NCBI GenBank assembly: GCA_016719855.1
Contig: JADJYH010000009.1
Location: 124,001 to 188,000 of the forward strand
Direction of reading: 5' to 3'
From: Saprospiraceae bacterium
GTDB lineage: Bacteria > Bacteroidota > Bacteroidia > Chitinophagales > Saprospiraceae
Length of the DNA stretch: 64,000 bases
Under the pieces are notes generated by a model, which saw only the letters and a list, made by a program, of their open reading frames with translations, ran no database searches and was not told the DNA's origin. How positions within the stretch are numbered: the first letter of the stretch is position 1; the number at the start of each line of letters is the position of its first letter. Made by a program: the position numbers and the translations under genes. Positions 43,898-55,402 of this stretch are shown one piece after another.

Positions 43898-45008
43898 TGA
43901 TTCAACGAGCCATTGCGGAGCAAATAAAAAACGACCTGACGGACTACCGAAAAATCATCCTCGTGTATGGGCCGAGGCAGGCTGGAAAGACAACACTGGT
44001 GCGGGAGGTAATTGCCAAATTACCTTATAAATCGGTGGAAATCAATGCCGACCAGCATAAGTACAATGACATTCTATCAAGCCGTGACTTGGCGAAAATG
44101 CAGGAACTGATTGGAGGCAACGAACTCTTGTTCATTGACGAAGCGCAGAACATCCCCAATATCGGCATCAACTTGAAAATACTGTACGACAGCCTACCAG
44201 CTTATTCGCGGGTCATCGTCTTTCGAACTGGCCAACCAGGTGCAAGAGCCGCTCACTGGACGAACTTGGACTTACCGGCTCTACCCAATTGCAATACAGG
44301 AACTGGCCCCAACAATGACACCATTTGAAATCAAGACCAGTCGGAAAACTACCCCGCTTCGGTATGTACCCGGAGGTGTTGGGACGGGAGCAGCCAAAAT
44401 CCGATACCTACAGGGAGTTGTCTGGCGCTTACCTTTATAAGGACATCCTGCAACTTTCGAACATCCGACATGCCGACAAGATTGTAAAATTGCTGAAATT
44501 GCTGGCCTTTCAGGCTGGTTCGCAGGTCTCAATGCATGAACTTGGCAAATCCTTGGAAATGAGCCACGATACCGTCAACAGTTATATTGACCTGCTCGAA
44601 AAGGGCTTCATCGTGTTCCGATTGTCGGGGTTCAGCCGCAACCTCCGCAAAGAGGTGAACAAGATGACCAAGGTTTTTTTCTACGATTTGGGTATTCGAA
44701 ACATGCTCATCGAGAACTTCAACCCGCTCGACATGCGACAAGATGTGGGAGCACTCTGGGAGAATTTCCTTGTGGCCGAGCGGCGGAAAAAAGTGGAGTA
44801 CCAACGCATGTTTGGCAGTACCTACTTCTGGCGGACTTATTCCGGGGCAGAGTTGGATTACCTGGAGGAGCGTGATGGCCAACTGTTTGGATTTGAGTTC
44901 AAATGGAGGTCCGACAAAGCCAAGGCCCCGGCTACTTGGCTCGAAACATATCCGAATGCATCTTATCATTTGGTGAACAAGGAGAATTTTTTGGAGTTTG
45001 TGGTGTAG
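43897..45008 (+). CDS. ATP-binding protein with DUF4143 domain (frame breaks)
   Basis: A second AAA_14/DUF4143 ATPase, about 370 residues expected. Walker A is VYGPRQAGKTTLVREVIA, Walker B is ELLFIDEAQNIPNIGINLKI, and the sensor segment ASSFELANQVQEPLTGRTW can be read one frame off from 44225. The C-terminal part (KVFFYDLGIRNMLIENFNPL, GALWENFLVAERRKKVEYQR, YFWRTYSGAELDYLEERDGQ, LFGFEFKWRSDKAKAP) shows the nuclease-like DUF4143 core. Breaks lie near 44225 and 44345, where bases seem missing. It differs in sequence from the 41744 paralogue but shares organisation: a strong leader repeat, then the gene. Confidence 0.8.
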
Positions 45009-45135
45009 CTCGAATTACTTGCTTCCGCCCATTTCCGACAAATCCAAAATTTCCGAATCCATCCCCCGCTATCTTACGTTTATTTCGTGTAATTTTGAAG
45101 AAAATTCCCTCGTTGGAAGGGCAAATCAAGGTAGC

Positions 45136-45167
45136 TTGCAGCCGCTACTTTTTCCTTTGTACTTTTG
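45136..45167 (+). promoter_or_regulatory. Promoter of the giant type B surface protein
   Basis: TTG (45136-45138) and TACTTTTG (45160-45167), spaced 21 nt, fit the Bacteroidota consensus. It predicts a start near 45174, 28 nt before the ATG. Confidence 0.6.
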
Positions 45168-45201
45168 ACTTTTTGCTTCGAGCACCGATTACAAAACTTT
45201 T

Positions 45202-48200
45202 ATGCGCATAATCCCAAGGCTCATATCCTTTGCGTTTTTTCTACTTGCCGCTCTGTCCACCAGGGCACAAAACTGTGGCTGTGCAGACAGCGGCAACTGC
45301 CCGCTGCAATTTCCTGCCAACACCAATACCCAAGTCTGCTACGATTTCACGGATGCTTTCAACAACGACCTAGCCAGCCCCACGCAGGGCGTCTGTGGCG
45401 TGTACATCAAGTTTCGGCACGGGCATATTGGTGACCTCGAACTCACGCTGACCTCTCCCGCTGGGCAGCAGGTACAACTCGTCGGCACAAATGGCAACTG
45501 CAACACAAACACACCGCTGGCCACTTGGGACATCCTATTCGTACCGTGTAGCGCACCCTGTATCCCCGATACGATAGGCGCTTGCCCCTACCCCTGTGTC
45601 TTTGATGGCTGCCCAAGCCCATGCCCTTGGGGCAGCGGCACTTTCGTCGGCGAGTACCACCCCTTCAGTGGTTGCTTGGAGAGCTTCAACACCGGACCCG
45701 CCAACGGCCAGTGGTGCATCGAAATCGCCAACAGCGCCATGTTCAACGGCGGCACCGTCCTCGACTTTGAGATTATCCTCTGTGATGAGTCCGGCATTCT
45801 CTGCTGCGAAGCCGACGCAGGCAACCTCCCCGACCCCAACGTGGCCGCCTGCATCGGCGAACCCTCGCTCGACCTCGACCTCGTGCCTTCCTACGGTGCC
45901 ATCGTGCCCGACCCGCTGGAATATGGCTACACCTTCACGGTTTTCAGCAATGGTACGCTGTACGACCTCGACACCACCGACAACTTCACGGCCTACCCCG
46001 CTGGCAGCTATACGGTCTGCGGACTGAGCTACTTACTCGCCGACGCCGCAGCGCTTCCCGTCGTGGGCACAGCTTGGACGCCCCAGCTCCTCAACGATAC
46101 GCTCACTGGCCCAAGTCCGCCTTTTTGTGGCGAAATTGGGCTGAACTGCGTGGTGGTGAACATCGGCGCACCGCCACCCACTACCGTCCTGCGGGATACG
46201 ATTTGCGATGGGCAAACTGTCGTTTTCGATGGGCAAAACGTCAGCTCGGCAGGCACTTACGCCGATACGCTGGCCTCGTTTTTCGGCTGTGACAGCATCG
46301 TGAACCTCGTGCTAACGGTGATGCCCAACGTGACCACCAAACTGGCCGAAACCATCTGCTTTGGCGACACTGCTTGGGTAGGAAACATGCCGTTTTTCAC
46401 CACAGACACTTTCACCGTTGACCTCCTGACCAGCTTCGGCTGCGACAGTGCCGTAACGCTTGAGTTGATTGTTTTACCAGAAAACACCACCACGCTCAAC
46501 GAAATAATTTGCCAAGGGTGAAACATTTGCCGTAGGCAACACAAACTACTCAACAACAGGCACTTACGTGGACACATTGCCCTCATGGCTCGGCTGCGAC
46601 AGCACCGTGACCCTGAACCTGACGGTGGTGCAAACCAGCGTGAGCATTGCACTTCCCGACACGCTAACTTGCCTACAAACCTCGGTCGCACTGACTTCCA
46701 CGGCCAGTACCTCGTTCGGCACACTGGATTACCAGTGGACGACCATCGGCGGCGCGTTTGGCAGCCCGACCAACCAACCGAACGCCACGGCAACGGCCCC
46801 TGGAGACTACATCCTCACCGTGACCGCCGCAGGGTGCAGCAGCAGCGACACGGTGACCGTACTTCAGGACGCCGTAATGCCCAACGCCGTTATCGTGCCT
46901 TCGGCAATGACCCTGACCTGCACCAACACCCTCATCTTGCTGAACGGCAACAACTCCACGCCGACCAGCAATTTCAACTGGGTCTGGAATGCCCAAGGGG
47001 GCAGCCCCATCACCAACACCAACACGCTCATCGTGACCATCAACGAGCCGGACACCTACCGCCTCATCATCACCGACATCACCAATTTCTGCAAGGACAC
47101 GGCCACGGTCACCATTTCCCAAAACATCACGCCGCCCGTGGCCAACGCCGGACCAGACATACAACTCTCCTGTACCGTGCCGACTGTTACCTTGAACGGC
47201 ACAGGTTCCACCCCCTCCGGCAACATTTCGTTCGACTGGAGCACGATGGACGGCAATATTTTGCCACCAAACAACACTGGCTCCGTGGCCGCCGATGCCC
47301 CCGGCACTTACCAACTTGTCGTGGAAGATTTGGCAAACGGCTGCCGGGACACCGACCTCGTCGTCGTAACCGTGGACACGCTCACGCCCAACGCCCAAAT
47401 CGCATTGCCGCAAGGCGACCTGCTCAACTGCAACAACGACACGCTGACCCTTGACGGCAGCGGCTCCACGGGTTCGCAATTCGTTGTTTATCAATGGGTT
47501 GGTAATATTTTCAACCAACAGGGAACGCCGATTGCGCACACCAGCTCACCCGGTAATTTCACCCTGATGCTCACCGATACCTCCAACGGCTGCACCGATT
47601 CGACCAGCGTGACCATCGGCACTGATTACCTGCTCCCGACCGCCGATGCCGGGCCGGACGACTCGCTGTCGTGTGCTGTGATTTCGGTGCAAATCGGTGG
47701 CAGCGGCACTTCCATCGGCCCTGAATTCACCTACGAGTGGACGGCCTCACCCGGTGGCGCTTTCCTCGACCCCACCGACCTTCCCAGCGTGTCGGTGAAC
47801 GAACCAGCCAGCTACCTGCTCACCGTCACCGACACCACCAACGGCTGCACCAACTCAGATTTCACCATCATCACCCGAAACGAAATACCGCCCGTGGCCA
47901 ACGCCGGGCCGGATTACGTGCTAAACTGCACCGATACTTCCGTCGTGCTCGATGCCAGCAACTCGACCATCGTGCCGTTTGCCGAATTAGCTTGGATTAA
48001 CTCACTGGGCGACACGATTTCCGAAGACGTTCAAGTGACCGTTGACTACGCCGACACTTTTTTTTGCCATCAATTTGGCTTTTTGTACCAGCTACGACAC
48101 GGTCGTGGTCTCCGAAGGTACGGTGGCACCCGTGGCAGACGCCGGGCTTGACCAACTGCTCGACTGCCTCACTGGCCAAGCTACGCTTGATGGTAGCGGT

Positions 48201-51200
48201 TCGGATGCCGGGTCGGATTTCAGCTACTTTTGGACGGCCCTCAGCGGCAATATTTCCGCTGGTGAAACAACGCCCACGCCCACGGTGGACGACGTCGGCG
48301 AGTACCTCCTCCAAGTGACGAACACGACCTCCGGTTGCGTCAGCTTCGACACGGTGCTGGTCTCGCTGGATACCGTGGCCTGCATCCCCGTGGCCAACGC
48401 CGGTGCCGACGGCCTCATCAATTGCTTTTCGGCAACCTTCACCGACACGCTCCAGGCAAGCGGCACGGTCGGCCCAAACTTCGGCTACAACTGGACGGCG
48501 ATTTCGGGCAATATTTTCGACCAAACCGACCCGTTTGCGCCGAGTGTGTCAGCGGGCGAATTCGTGTTCACCGTGACCAACATCGCCTTGGGGCTGATGG
48601 CCTCCGACACGGTGCTGGTGCTTGCCGACACCGTGGCACCGCTGGTGGTCATTGACTCCAACATCCTCTCGCTCACCTGCCCAGAACTGGCCGCATGTTT
48701 CCCACTCGATGCCACTGGCACCTCGGTCGGGCCGCAGTACACTTACATTTGGGAAACGGGCGTGACGGGTAGCATCTGCACCGACCCGACCCAACTCAGC
48801 GCACAAGTGCAGGGAGCCGACGTGTACACCCTCACCGTCACCAACCTGCTCAATGGCTGCGAGAATGACGCTGCCGTGCTCGTGCAACTCCTCGACTTCC
48901 TGCCCACGGCCAGCGCCGGACTGGACTTCCAGATTCCGTGCGGCGACACGACTGCCGTGCTCGACGGCAGCGGCTCCTCCGTAGGCGGCACGATTTACAC
49001 TTACCAGTGGTCTTCTTTTGGGGGAAATATTTTGGCCAGTGGCCAAACGCTCGCCCCAGAAGTGATGCCCACGAACCCCAGCGATACCTTCACGCTCATC
49101 GTCACCAACACCCTGAACTTCTGCCAGGACACCGACGCCGTGGTGGTTTTCAACCCCGTCAACTGCAACCCCGACTGCGCCGCTTCCGTCTCTGGCCCCC
49201 TCGACTGTAACAACAATTCAGTCAGCCTCCTCTCCACCGGGGCCTCCACTGGGCCAGATATTTCGTACCAGTGGACGAGTGCAGTGGGCAGTTTTTGCGC
49301 TCCGCAAAACACGGCCACCACCTGCGCCGACTCCCCCGGAATCTACGACTTGACCGTGACCCGAACCTACGCCAGCGGTGCCGTTTTCAGCACCACCTGC
49401 CAAGTGCAAGTGCTTGACAACAGCCAACCGCCCATCGCTGACGCCGGGCCTGACGACGACCTCAACTGCGTGGACCAAACACTGACGCTGAATGGCAGCG
49501 GCTCTGACACTGGCACGGAAATCACCTACCAGTGGTCAACGATGACGGGCAATTTTTGCGGCAGCACCAACGCCATCACCACTTGCGTGGACGAGCCGGG
49601 AACGTACAACTTACTGGTGGTCAACACGTTGACGGGCTGCTCCGCAATGGACTCCGTGGTCATCGGGCTGGACACGCTGCACCCCGTCGCAGAGGCTGGG
49701 CCGCCCGACATGCTCACCTGCAACAACAACACCGTCGTACTGAACGGCAGCGCTGTGCCCGCCAACGCCAGCTATTTTTGGACAACGCCAAATGGTGATA
49801 TCTGCGCCGGAGAGGCGACGCCAAACCCTGTCATTTGCAGTGCCGGGACGTATATTTTGACCGTCACCATCATCGCCAACGGCTGTACAGACAGCGATGT
49901 GACCAGCGTCAGTGTTGATTCTTTGCTGCCGAACCCCGATGCCGGGCCGGACTTGAACTACACTTGCACGGACACCATTTTTACCTTGAACGCCACGGCC
50001 ACGGGCGGCGTCCTGCTCGAATACCAATGGACGGCCACGAACGGCGGCTGCTTCATCGGCCCGACGGACACGTTGCAACCGACCGTTGCCTGTCCCGGCA
50101 CTTACACCCTCACGGCCACCGACGTGGTGACGGGCTGCTCCGCAATTTCACAGATGCAGGTTTTGGATGCCACTGCTCCACCCAATTTGCAACTCAGCAA
50201 CCCGCCGGGCATCACCTGCCAAAACCTCGTCGTGACACTCGACGCATCCGGCTCATTGCCCACAGGGCAACTCAGCTTCCAGTGGGCCACCCTGGACGGC
50301 AACTTCGTTTCAGGGCAAGATACCGCCACGCCGCAGGTGGATACGGCAGGCACCTACACCGTAACAGTCACGAATTCGCTCACGCAATGCTGGCTTTGGG
50401 CAGCGTGACAGTGAGCATGGACGCCACCATCCCAGTTGCTCATACCGGGCTGGATACGACGTTGACTTGCACCCGCAACAGTTTGATTTTGAGTGGATTA
50501 GGCTCGACCATCGGCATGGACATCACCTACCTCTGGACGACAACAGACGGCCAAATTATCAACGGCGAAACGAGCTTGATGCCCGAAATTGACGCCCCCG
50601 GCACCTACGTACTAACCGTTTCTGACATCGGCAACGGCTGCGTGGTGCTCGACTCGGTGGTCGTCACGCTGGACACGCTACAACCGACAGCAGCCACTGA
50701 CGCTGCGCAAACGCTGACCATCACGTGCACCACACAGCAGGTCACCCTGCTCGGCGACTTGAGCAGCCCGCAGGGAGAATTGGATTTTCTCTGGGAAACA
50801 ATGGACGGCCATATCTCCTTCGGGGCAAGCGGCCCGAACGCCACGGTTGACAGCGCTGGCACCTATCTGCTCACCGTCACCCATCAGCGAAACGGCTGCA
50901 CCGACACTGCCTCCATCCTTGTGTTGGAAAATCTGACGCCCCCGTCGCTTGGCTTCGGCCCCGTGCCGATGCTGACTTGTGACCTGCTCACGGCACAGCT
51001 TTCGGTGCTGCCCGGCACGGCTGACTACACCTACCAGTGGTCAGGTCCAGGCACCATACTCGACCCGACGACGGCCACTCCGACCGTTGACCAAGCCGGC
51101 GTTTTCAGCGTTACGGTCACGGACATCGCCAACGGCTGCCAACACGACAGCACGGTGGTCGTGACGGAAAACAAGCAGTTGCCTGATGCCGTGGCCGCTT

Positions 51201-52206
51201 CCATCGGCAACCTCGACTGCCAAAACCTGACGGCCACAGTGACGGGTACAGGCTCCACTACCACGGGCACCAGCTTCCTGTGGACGACCAGCGGCAGTGG
51301 AAACATCGCCACGCCGGACGCCCTGACTTCGGTGGTGGATGCGGCTGGTTTTTATGTTTTGACGGTGACGAGATTGGACAACGGCTGCTCCGCAATGGAC
51401 ACCACGGAGGTCATCGCCAGTGCGCAACCCATTGACAATGTGCTGCTTAGGCTCGAACACCCCGACTGCCTCGACCCTGACGGGTATATTTACATTGACG
51501 CTGTTTTTGGTGGAACGCCGCCCTACTCCTACTCCGTGGACGGCGATGTTTTCATCACCTACCCGCAGTTCAGCTACCTCGAAGAGGGGCAGCACACGGT
51601 GGTGGTACAAGACGAAAACGGCTGCTCCTGGACGGACACCGTGACACTGCTTGGCCCTGGCGAAGTGCTGGTGAGCCTTGGCCCCGACGTGACTATCCAG
51701 CAGGGCGAAAACCTTGTGCTGGAAGCACAAATCAGCATCCCGATGAGCGAGGTGGACACCATCTGGTGGACGAACCTGCCTGACTCGGTAGAGTGTCCAC
51801 AGTGCCTGAACCAACCCGTCGCACCGACAGAAACGACGACCTACCGCATCCATGTCATTGACACGAACGGCTGCGCTGCGATGGACGACGTGACGGTGGT
51901 GGTGACATCGGAACGCCCGTTCTACGTGCCCACCGCCTTCTCCCCGAACGGCGACGGGACGAACGACCGCTTCCCTGCTCTACGCCGGACCGGAGGTAGC
52001 CAAGGTGCGGGCTTTCCGCATCTTTGACCGCTGGGGCAACCTTGTTTTTTTGAAAAGACTTTAAACCGAACAACCCACAGTTCGGCTGGGATGGCAACTT
52101 CGAGGGTCAGCCGCTCGACCCTGCCGTATTTGTCTGGCAAGCGGAGGTTGAGTTCGTGGATGGGTCGGCGAAGGTTTTTTATGGGGATGTGACGCTGGTG
52201 CGGTGA
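45202..52206 (+). CDS. Giant T9SS type B sorted surface protein with PKD/Ig-like repeats (frame breaks)
   Basis: About 2334 residues. A signal peptide (MRIIPRLISFAFFLLAALST) precedes a cysteine-rich proprotein-convertase P-like/jelly-roll domain (RHGHIGDLELTLTSPAGQQV, QWCIEIANSAMFNGGTVLDF). Then come about 20 Ig/PKD-type modules of some 90 residues with the pattern NAGPD...LSC...LNGSGS...YQW...TPGTY...VTD..NGC, each with two cysteines and rich in Thr and Asp. The end is the gliding motility-associated C-terminal domain: YVPTAFSPNGDGTNDRF, then RIFDRWGNLVF in another frame. Breaks are at 46516-46518, 48058-48065, 50392-50393, 51973-51975 and about 52045-52056. Probably an adhesin; ligand unknown. 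Confidence 0.88.
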
Positions 52207-52297
52207 GGAGGAGTGGAAATTTGGGAATTGGGAAATTGGTGGCAAGGCAGAACCAAAGTTGCATTTTGGTGATTATCTTTGTAAAAATCGTTTGGCG

Positions 52298-52581
52298 ATG
52301 CGCAAGATTATTGCTTCCAAGAATAAAGTTAAATCACCTACTGCTGGGCATCAACTGCCAAACTACGCTGAATTTCTGTGGTATAAAAAGCACGAAAAAG
52401 CTTTGCTCAAAAGTATTTTGGACGTTTTATTGTCATTAAAGATGAGCAAGTGGTTGCTGATTATGAGACTAAATCTCAAGCGTGGCAAGAAACGATAAAG
52501 ACCCACCAGCCGGGTACTTTTATTATTCATCTTTGTGTGCCTGTATATAACCTAATACCAAAATATGGCAAACCCATTTGA
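52298..52581 (+). CDS. Small DUF5678-like protein (frame break)
   Basis: About 94 residues after repair. The start is MRKIIASKNKVKSPTAGHQL PNYAEF..., and after a break at the A run near 52398 the rest reads SFAQKYFGRFIVIKDEQVVA, DYETKSQAWQETIKTH, QPGTFIIHLCVPVYNLIPKY with the stop at 52579-52581. The phrase FIVIKDEQVVADY...TFIIHLCVP has the shape of DUF5678 proteins. It overlaps the next gene by 17 nt in another frame, suggesting coupled translation. Function unknown. Confidence 0.6.
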
Positions 52582-53500
52582 CCCTACTTCTCCGTCAACA
52601 ATGCCCATCATCTCACCAAAAAGTTATGTCTTCCGCCAGTTTTTCTACGAAAAATATGGCGAAGCCATTACCGATGACCTTATTGACCCGAACTTTCGTC
52701 TGCGAATGGAAAACATTAAACCTCGGGGTAGGGCAAAGAATATTGTCAAGGCGCAGATGCAGCAGTTAGTGGAGAAAAGACTATTATCCGAAAAAGACTT
52801 CAAAACATTTGACTGGTGGGCTTTCGACTTCCCGGGATGGATTGGGGGAATGGACTTTGAAAAAGAGCGGCTCAAAGAAGTGATGATTATTCAATTAGAG
52901 CCACATATCAAAGACCATGATTATCAGATAGTTTACTAGTTGGCGGAAGCAAGTGGGAAAAGGGAATTCAGCATTAATACCCAGACCAAAAAAATCGTAA
53001 ATCGAAGCGCTCGCAACATTTGGAACAATACCGTAAAAATGCTCTGTTCAGACAAGGAGTACGAGATGATTTTCAATCACGACAACCTTGACCAACTCTA
53101 TCACCTTCTGGATAAACTCTACATCACCGATATGTGCCATTTTGCTCCGCAAGGTGATGTTGAACTCCTAAAGCAATTATCTTGGACTGGGAAATATGGC
53201 ATTAGGAGTAAGGTAGCTAATTATTTCATGCACCAAGAAATCAAGCTTATCAATCCTAAATTGCTCATTGCATCTGGTGGAGAAGTTATCAAGGCTACAA
53301 AACAGCTATTCGTTGAGGGGGAGGTTTGGGGACTAAAACCTCAAAACCTACCCAATCTATACAAAATGACCAGCAATGCTGAGGAATTTCACTTGTTACA
53401 AATTCCACACATCGGCACACTAATGCCTCGTCCGTATTCTTTCTGGCGGGAGCATATAGATTCGCTGAACAAGGTTTTGCAGGAAAGCGGGGTGCTTTGA
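52565..53500 (+). CDS. UDG-like protein interrupted by an in-frame amber codon
   Basis: About 311 residues read through. The N-terminal 124 residues (SPKSYVFRQFFYEKYGEAIT, MENIKPRGRAKNIVKAQMQQ, KTFDWWAFDFPGWIGGMDFE, KEVMIIQLEPHIKDHDYQIV) end at TAG 52937-52939, and the same frame continues with LAEASGKREFSIN, KLYITDMCHFAPQGDVELLK, QEIKLINPKLLIASGGEVIK and FHLLQIPHIGTLMPRPYSFW. The paired strands LIASGGE and LLQIPHIGT resemble uracil-DNA glycosylase-superfamily motifs. Alternatives: two separate genes with the second using TTG at 52940, or a nonsense error. UDG membership is tentative. Confidence 0.55.
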
Positions 53501-53528
53501 ATAGTTTTTTTATTGCCCACTTTACACC

Positions 53529-54017
53529 TCACACCCCATCCCGTTCCATCTTCTCCACCTTCCCCATTACCTCCATCTCCAGTTTTTTCTTGTACTGCAC
53601 CACCCGCTCCATCACCGCCGCATCGCTCGTCCCGATGATCTGCGCAGCCAAAATCCCCGCATTTTTCGCAGCGTTCAGCGCCACGGTAGCCACAGGCACG
53701 CCGTTCGGCATCTGGAGGATGGACAGGATGGAGTCCCAACCGTCGAGGGAGTTGGACGACTTGACTGGCACGCCGATGACCGGCAGCGGCGACAGCGAAG
53801 CAACCATGCCCGGCAGGTGCGCCGCCCCGCCTGCTCCGGCGATGATGACTTTCACTCCCCGCCCGTGGGCGTTTTTGGCAAACTCGAACATCCGCTCCGG
53901 TGTGCGGTGGGCGGAGACGATGGTGACTTCGGTCTCAATGCCGAGTTCCTTCAACACATCCGCTGCCTGCCGCATAATCGGCAGGTCAGAGTCGCTTCCC
54001 ATGATGATGCTTACCAT
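53529..54017 (-). CDS. purE: 5-(carboxyamino)imidazole ribonucleotide mutase
   Basis: PurE moves the carboxyl group of N5-CAIR to C4 in purine synthesis. The 162-residue protein has the family's MVSIIMGSDSDLPIMRQAAD opening, VSAHRTPERMFEFAKNAHGR (active-site His), KVIIAGAGGAAHLPGMVA and PLPVIGVPVKSSNSLDG, and ends in a helical tail. The ATG at 54017 is chosen to give MVSIIMGSDSD. It follows purK on the same strand with a 65-nt gap that holds a perfect inverted repeat. Confidence 0.96.
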   Translation of the reverse strand: MVSIIMGSDSDLPIMRQAADVLKELGIETEVTIVSAHRTPERMFEFAKNAHGRGVKVIIAGAGGAAHLPGMVASLSPLPVIGVPVKSSNSLDGWDSILSILQMPNGVPVATVALNAAKNAGILAAQIIGTSDAAVMERVVQYKKKLEMEVMGKVEKMERDGV

Positions 54018-54031
54018 GATTTTGAGATGAA

Positions 54032-54091
54032 AGACTTTAGACATTAGACAATAGACGGCGCAGAAGAATCGCTGTCTAATGTCTAAAGTCT
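54032..54091 (-). repeat. Perfect 19-nt inverted repeat between purK and purE
   Basis: AGACTTTAGACATTAGACA (54032-54050) and TGTCTAATGTCTAAAGTCT (54073-54091) are exact complements around a 22-nt loop. The right arm contains the purK stop codon (54083-54085), so the last residues of PurK (NRL) are encoded by repeat sequence. It will form a hairpin in the purKE mRNA. Confidence 0.92.
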
Positions 54092-55240
54092 ATTGTCAGT
54101 TATAACTTTCAATATCTGCTGCACCTTCCTCGCCTTGGCCTTGGCCGCTTCGAGGGTTTCGGCGAGTACGGTGACGTGGCCCATCTTGCGGTAGGGCTTG
54201 GTTTCGGCCTTGCCGTAGAGGTGGATTTTTACGCCCTCCATCGCCACGGCCTCCTCGAATCCGGCGTACTGGACGGGGCCGCTGTGGCCGGGTTCGCCGA
54301 GGAGGTTGACCATGACGGAGGCGGTTTTCATCTTCGTGCTGCCCAGCGGCAGGTCGAGGATGCCCCGGAGGTGCTGCTCGAACTGTGAGGTGTAGCAACT
54401 GTCAATCGTGTGGTGGCCGCTGTTGTGCGGTCGGGGCGCTACTTCGTTGATTAACAGTCGGTTGTCTTTCGTCAAAAACAACTCAACGGCCAGCAGCCCG
54501 CAGATGCCGAAGGCGGAAATCGTGTCCATCGCCAGTTTTTCGGCGGCCTGCTCAGTGGCTGGGTCGAGGTCGGCGGGGCAGATGAGGAACTCCACGAGGT
54601 TGGCCACTGGGTTGAATTCCATCTCCACGGCGGGGAAGGCTTTGACCTCGCCCCGTTCGTTTCGGGCAACCACCACGGCGATTTCCACCTTGATGTCCAC
54701 CAAATCCTCAACGACGGAGGCATCGGGGAGCAGGAGGGGCAGGTCGGCGGCGGATTTTATCACGGCCACGCCCTTGCCGTCGTAGCCTGCCGTGCGGGAT
54801 TTTTGCACAAAAGGATACGAAAGCTGCCCGGCCTGCAAGGCCGCTTGGATGGCTTCTCCACTTTCAAACAGTCGAAAATCGGAGGTGGGCAGGTTGTTTT
54901 TCAGGTAAAATTCTTTTTGGAGTCCTTTGTCCTTGATGAGGTTGAGTTGGGCGGGGGCGGGGTGGACTTTCACGCCCTCGGCTTCGAGGCGGAGCAGGGC
55001 ATCCGTGTTCACATGCTCGATTTCAATGGTGAGTACGTCCACCTGTTTGCCGAAGGCGTACACATCGTCGTAATTATTGAAATTTCCCTCGACAAAATGC
55101 GAGCAGACGGGGCCAGTCGGAAAGCTGCGGGAGGCGTCGAGCGCCCAGGTCTCCACGTCCCAGTTGTGTGCGGCGAGGGAGAACATCTTGCCCAATTGCC
55201 CGCCGCCGAGGATTCCTACTTTTACGTTGGTGGTTTTCAT
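54083..55240 (-). CDS. purK: 5-(carboxyamino)imidazole ribonucleotide synthase
   Basis: PurK makes N5-CAIR from AIR, bicarbonate and ATP. It is a 385-residue ATP-grasp enzyme: KVGILGGGQLGKMFSLAAH at the start, NLIKDKGLQKEFYLKNNLPT, YPFVQKSRTAGYDGKGVAVI with the ATP-grasp lysine, VEIAVVVARNERGEVKAFPA, ELFLTKDNRLLINEVAPRPH with NSGHHTIDSCYTSQFEQHLR. The start MKTTNV at 55240 fits. A -7-like TACCTTTG lies at 55245-55252 on the minus strand, which would make the mRNA almost leaderless, with a 16-G tract upstream. Confidence 0.96.
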   Translation of the reverse strand: MKTTNVKVGILGGGQLGKMFSLAAHNWDVETWALDASRSFPTGPVCSHFVEGNFNNYDDVYAFGKQVDVLTIEIEHVNTDALLRLEAEGVKVHPAPAQLNLIKDKGLQKEFYLKNNLPTSDFRLFESGEAIQAALQAGQLSYPFVQKSRTAGYDGKGVAVIKSAADLPLLLPDASVVEDLVDIKVEIAVVVARNERGEVKAFPAVEMEFNPVANLVEFLICPADLDPATEQAAEKLAMDTISAFGICGLLAVELFLTKDNRLLINEVAPRPHNSGHHTIDSCYTSQFEQHLRGILDLPLGSTKMKTASVMVNLLGEPGHSGPVQYAGFEEAVAMEGVKIHLYGKAETKPYRKMGHVTVLAETLEAAKAKARKVQQILKVITDNRL

Positions 55241-55275
55241 GCGGCAAAGGTACACTTTGGGGGGGGATTTGGGTT

Positions 55276-55291
55276 GGGGGGGGGGGGGGGG
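55276..55291. repeat. G16 homopolymer upstream of purK
   Basis: A run of 16 G on the plus strand (C16 on the purK sense strand), flanked by further G-rich sequence, about 24 nt upstream of the purK -7 box. Its length is likely to vary, whether by slippage in the cell or by sequencing. Confidence 0.8.
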
Positions 55292-55402
55292 TTGGGGTGG
55301 TTGACTGGGATTGGGGCTAGGTTGGCTTGCTCGTTTGGGATTTTTATCTTCCTGGATGTATTGTTCAGTTTTTTGGCTAAAACCTCATGCTTGTTGTATA
55401 GG

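Noticed and set aside
52940..53500. Separate gene starting at TTG immediately after the amber codon
   Set aside because: The frame and fold continue from the preceding segment, so one interrupted gene is the simpler reading.
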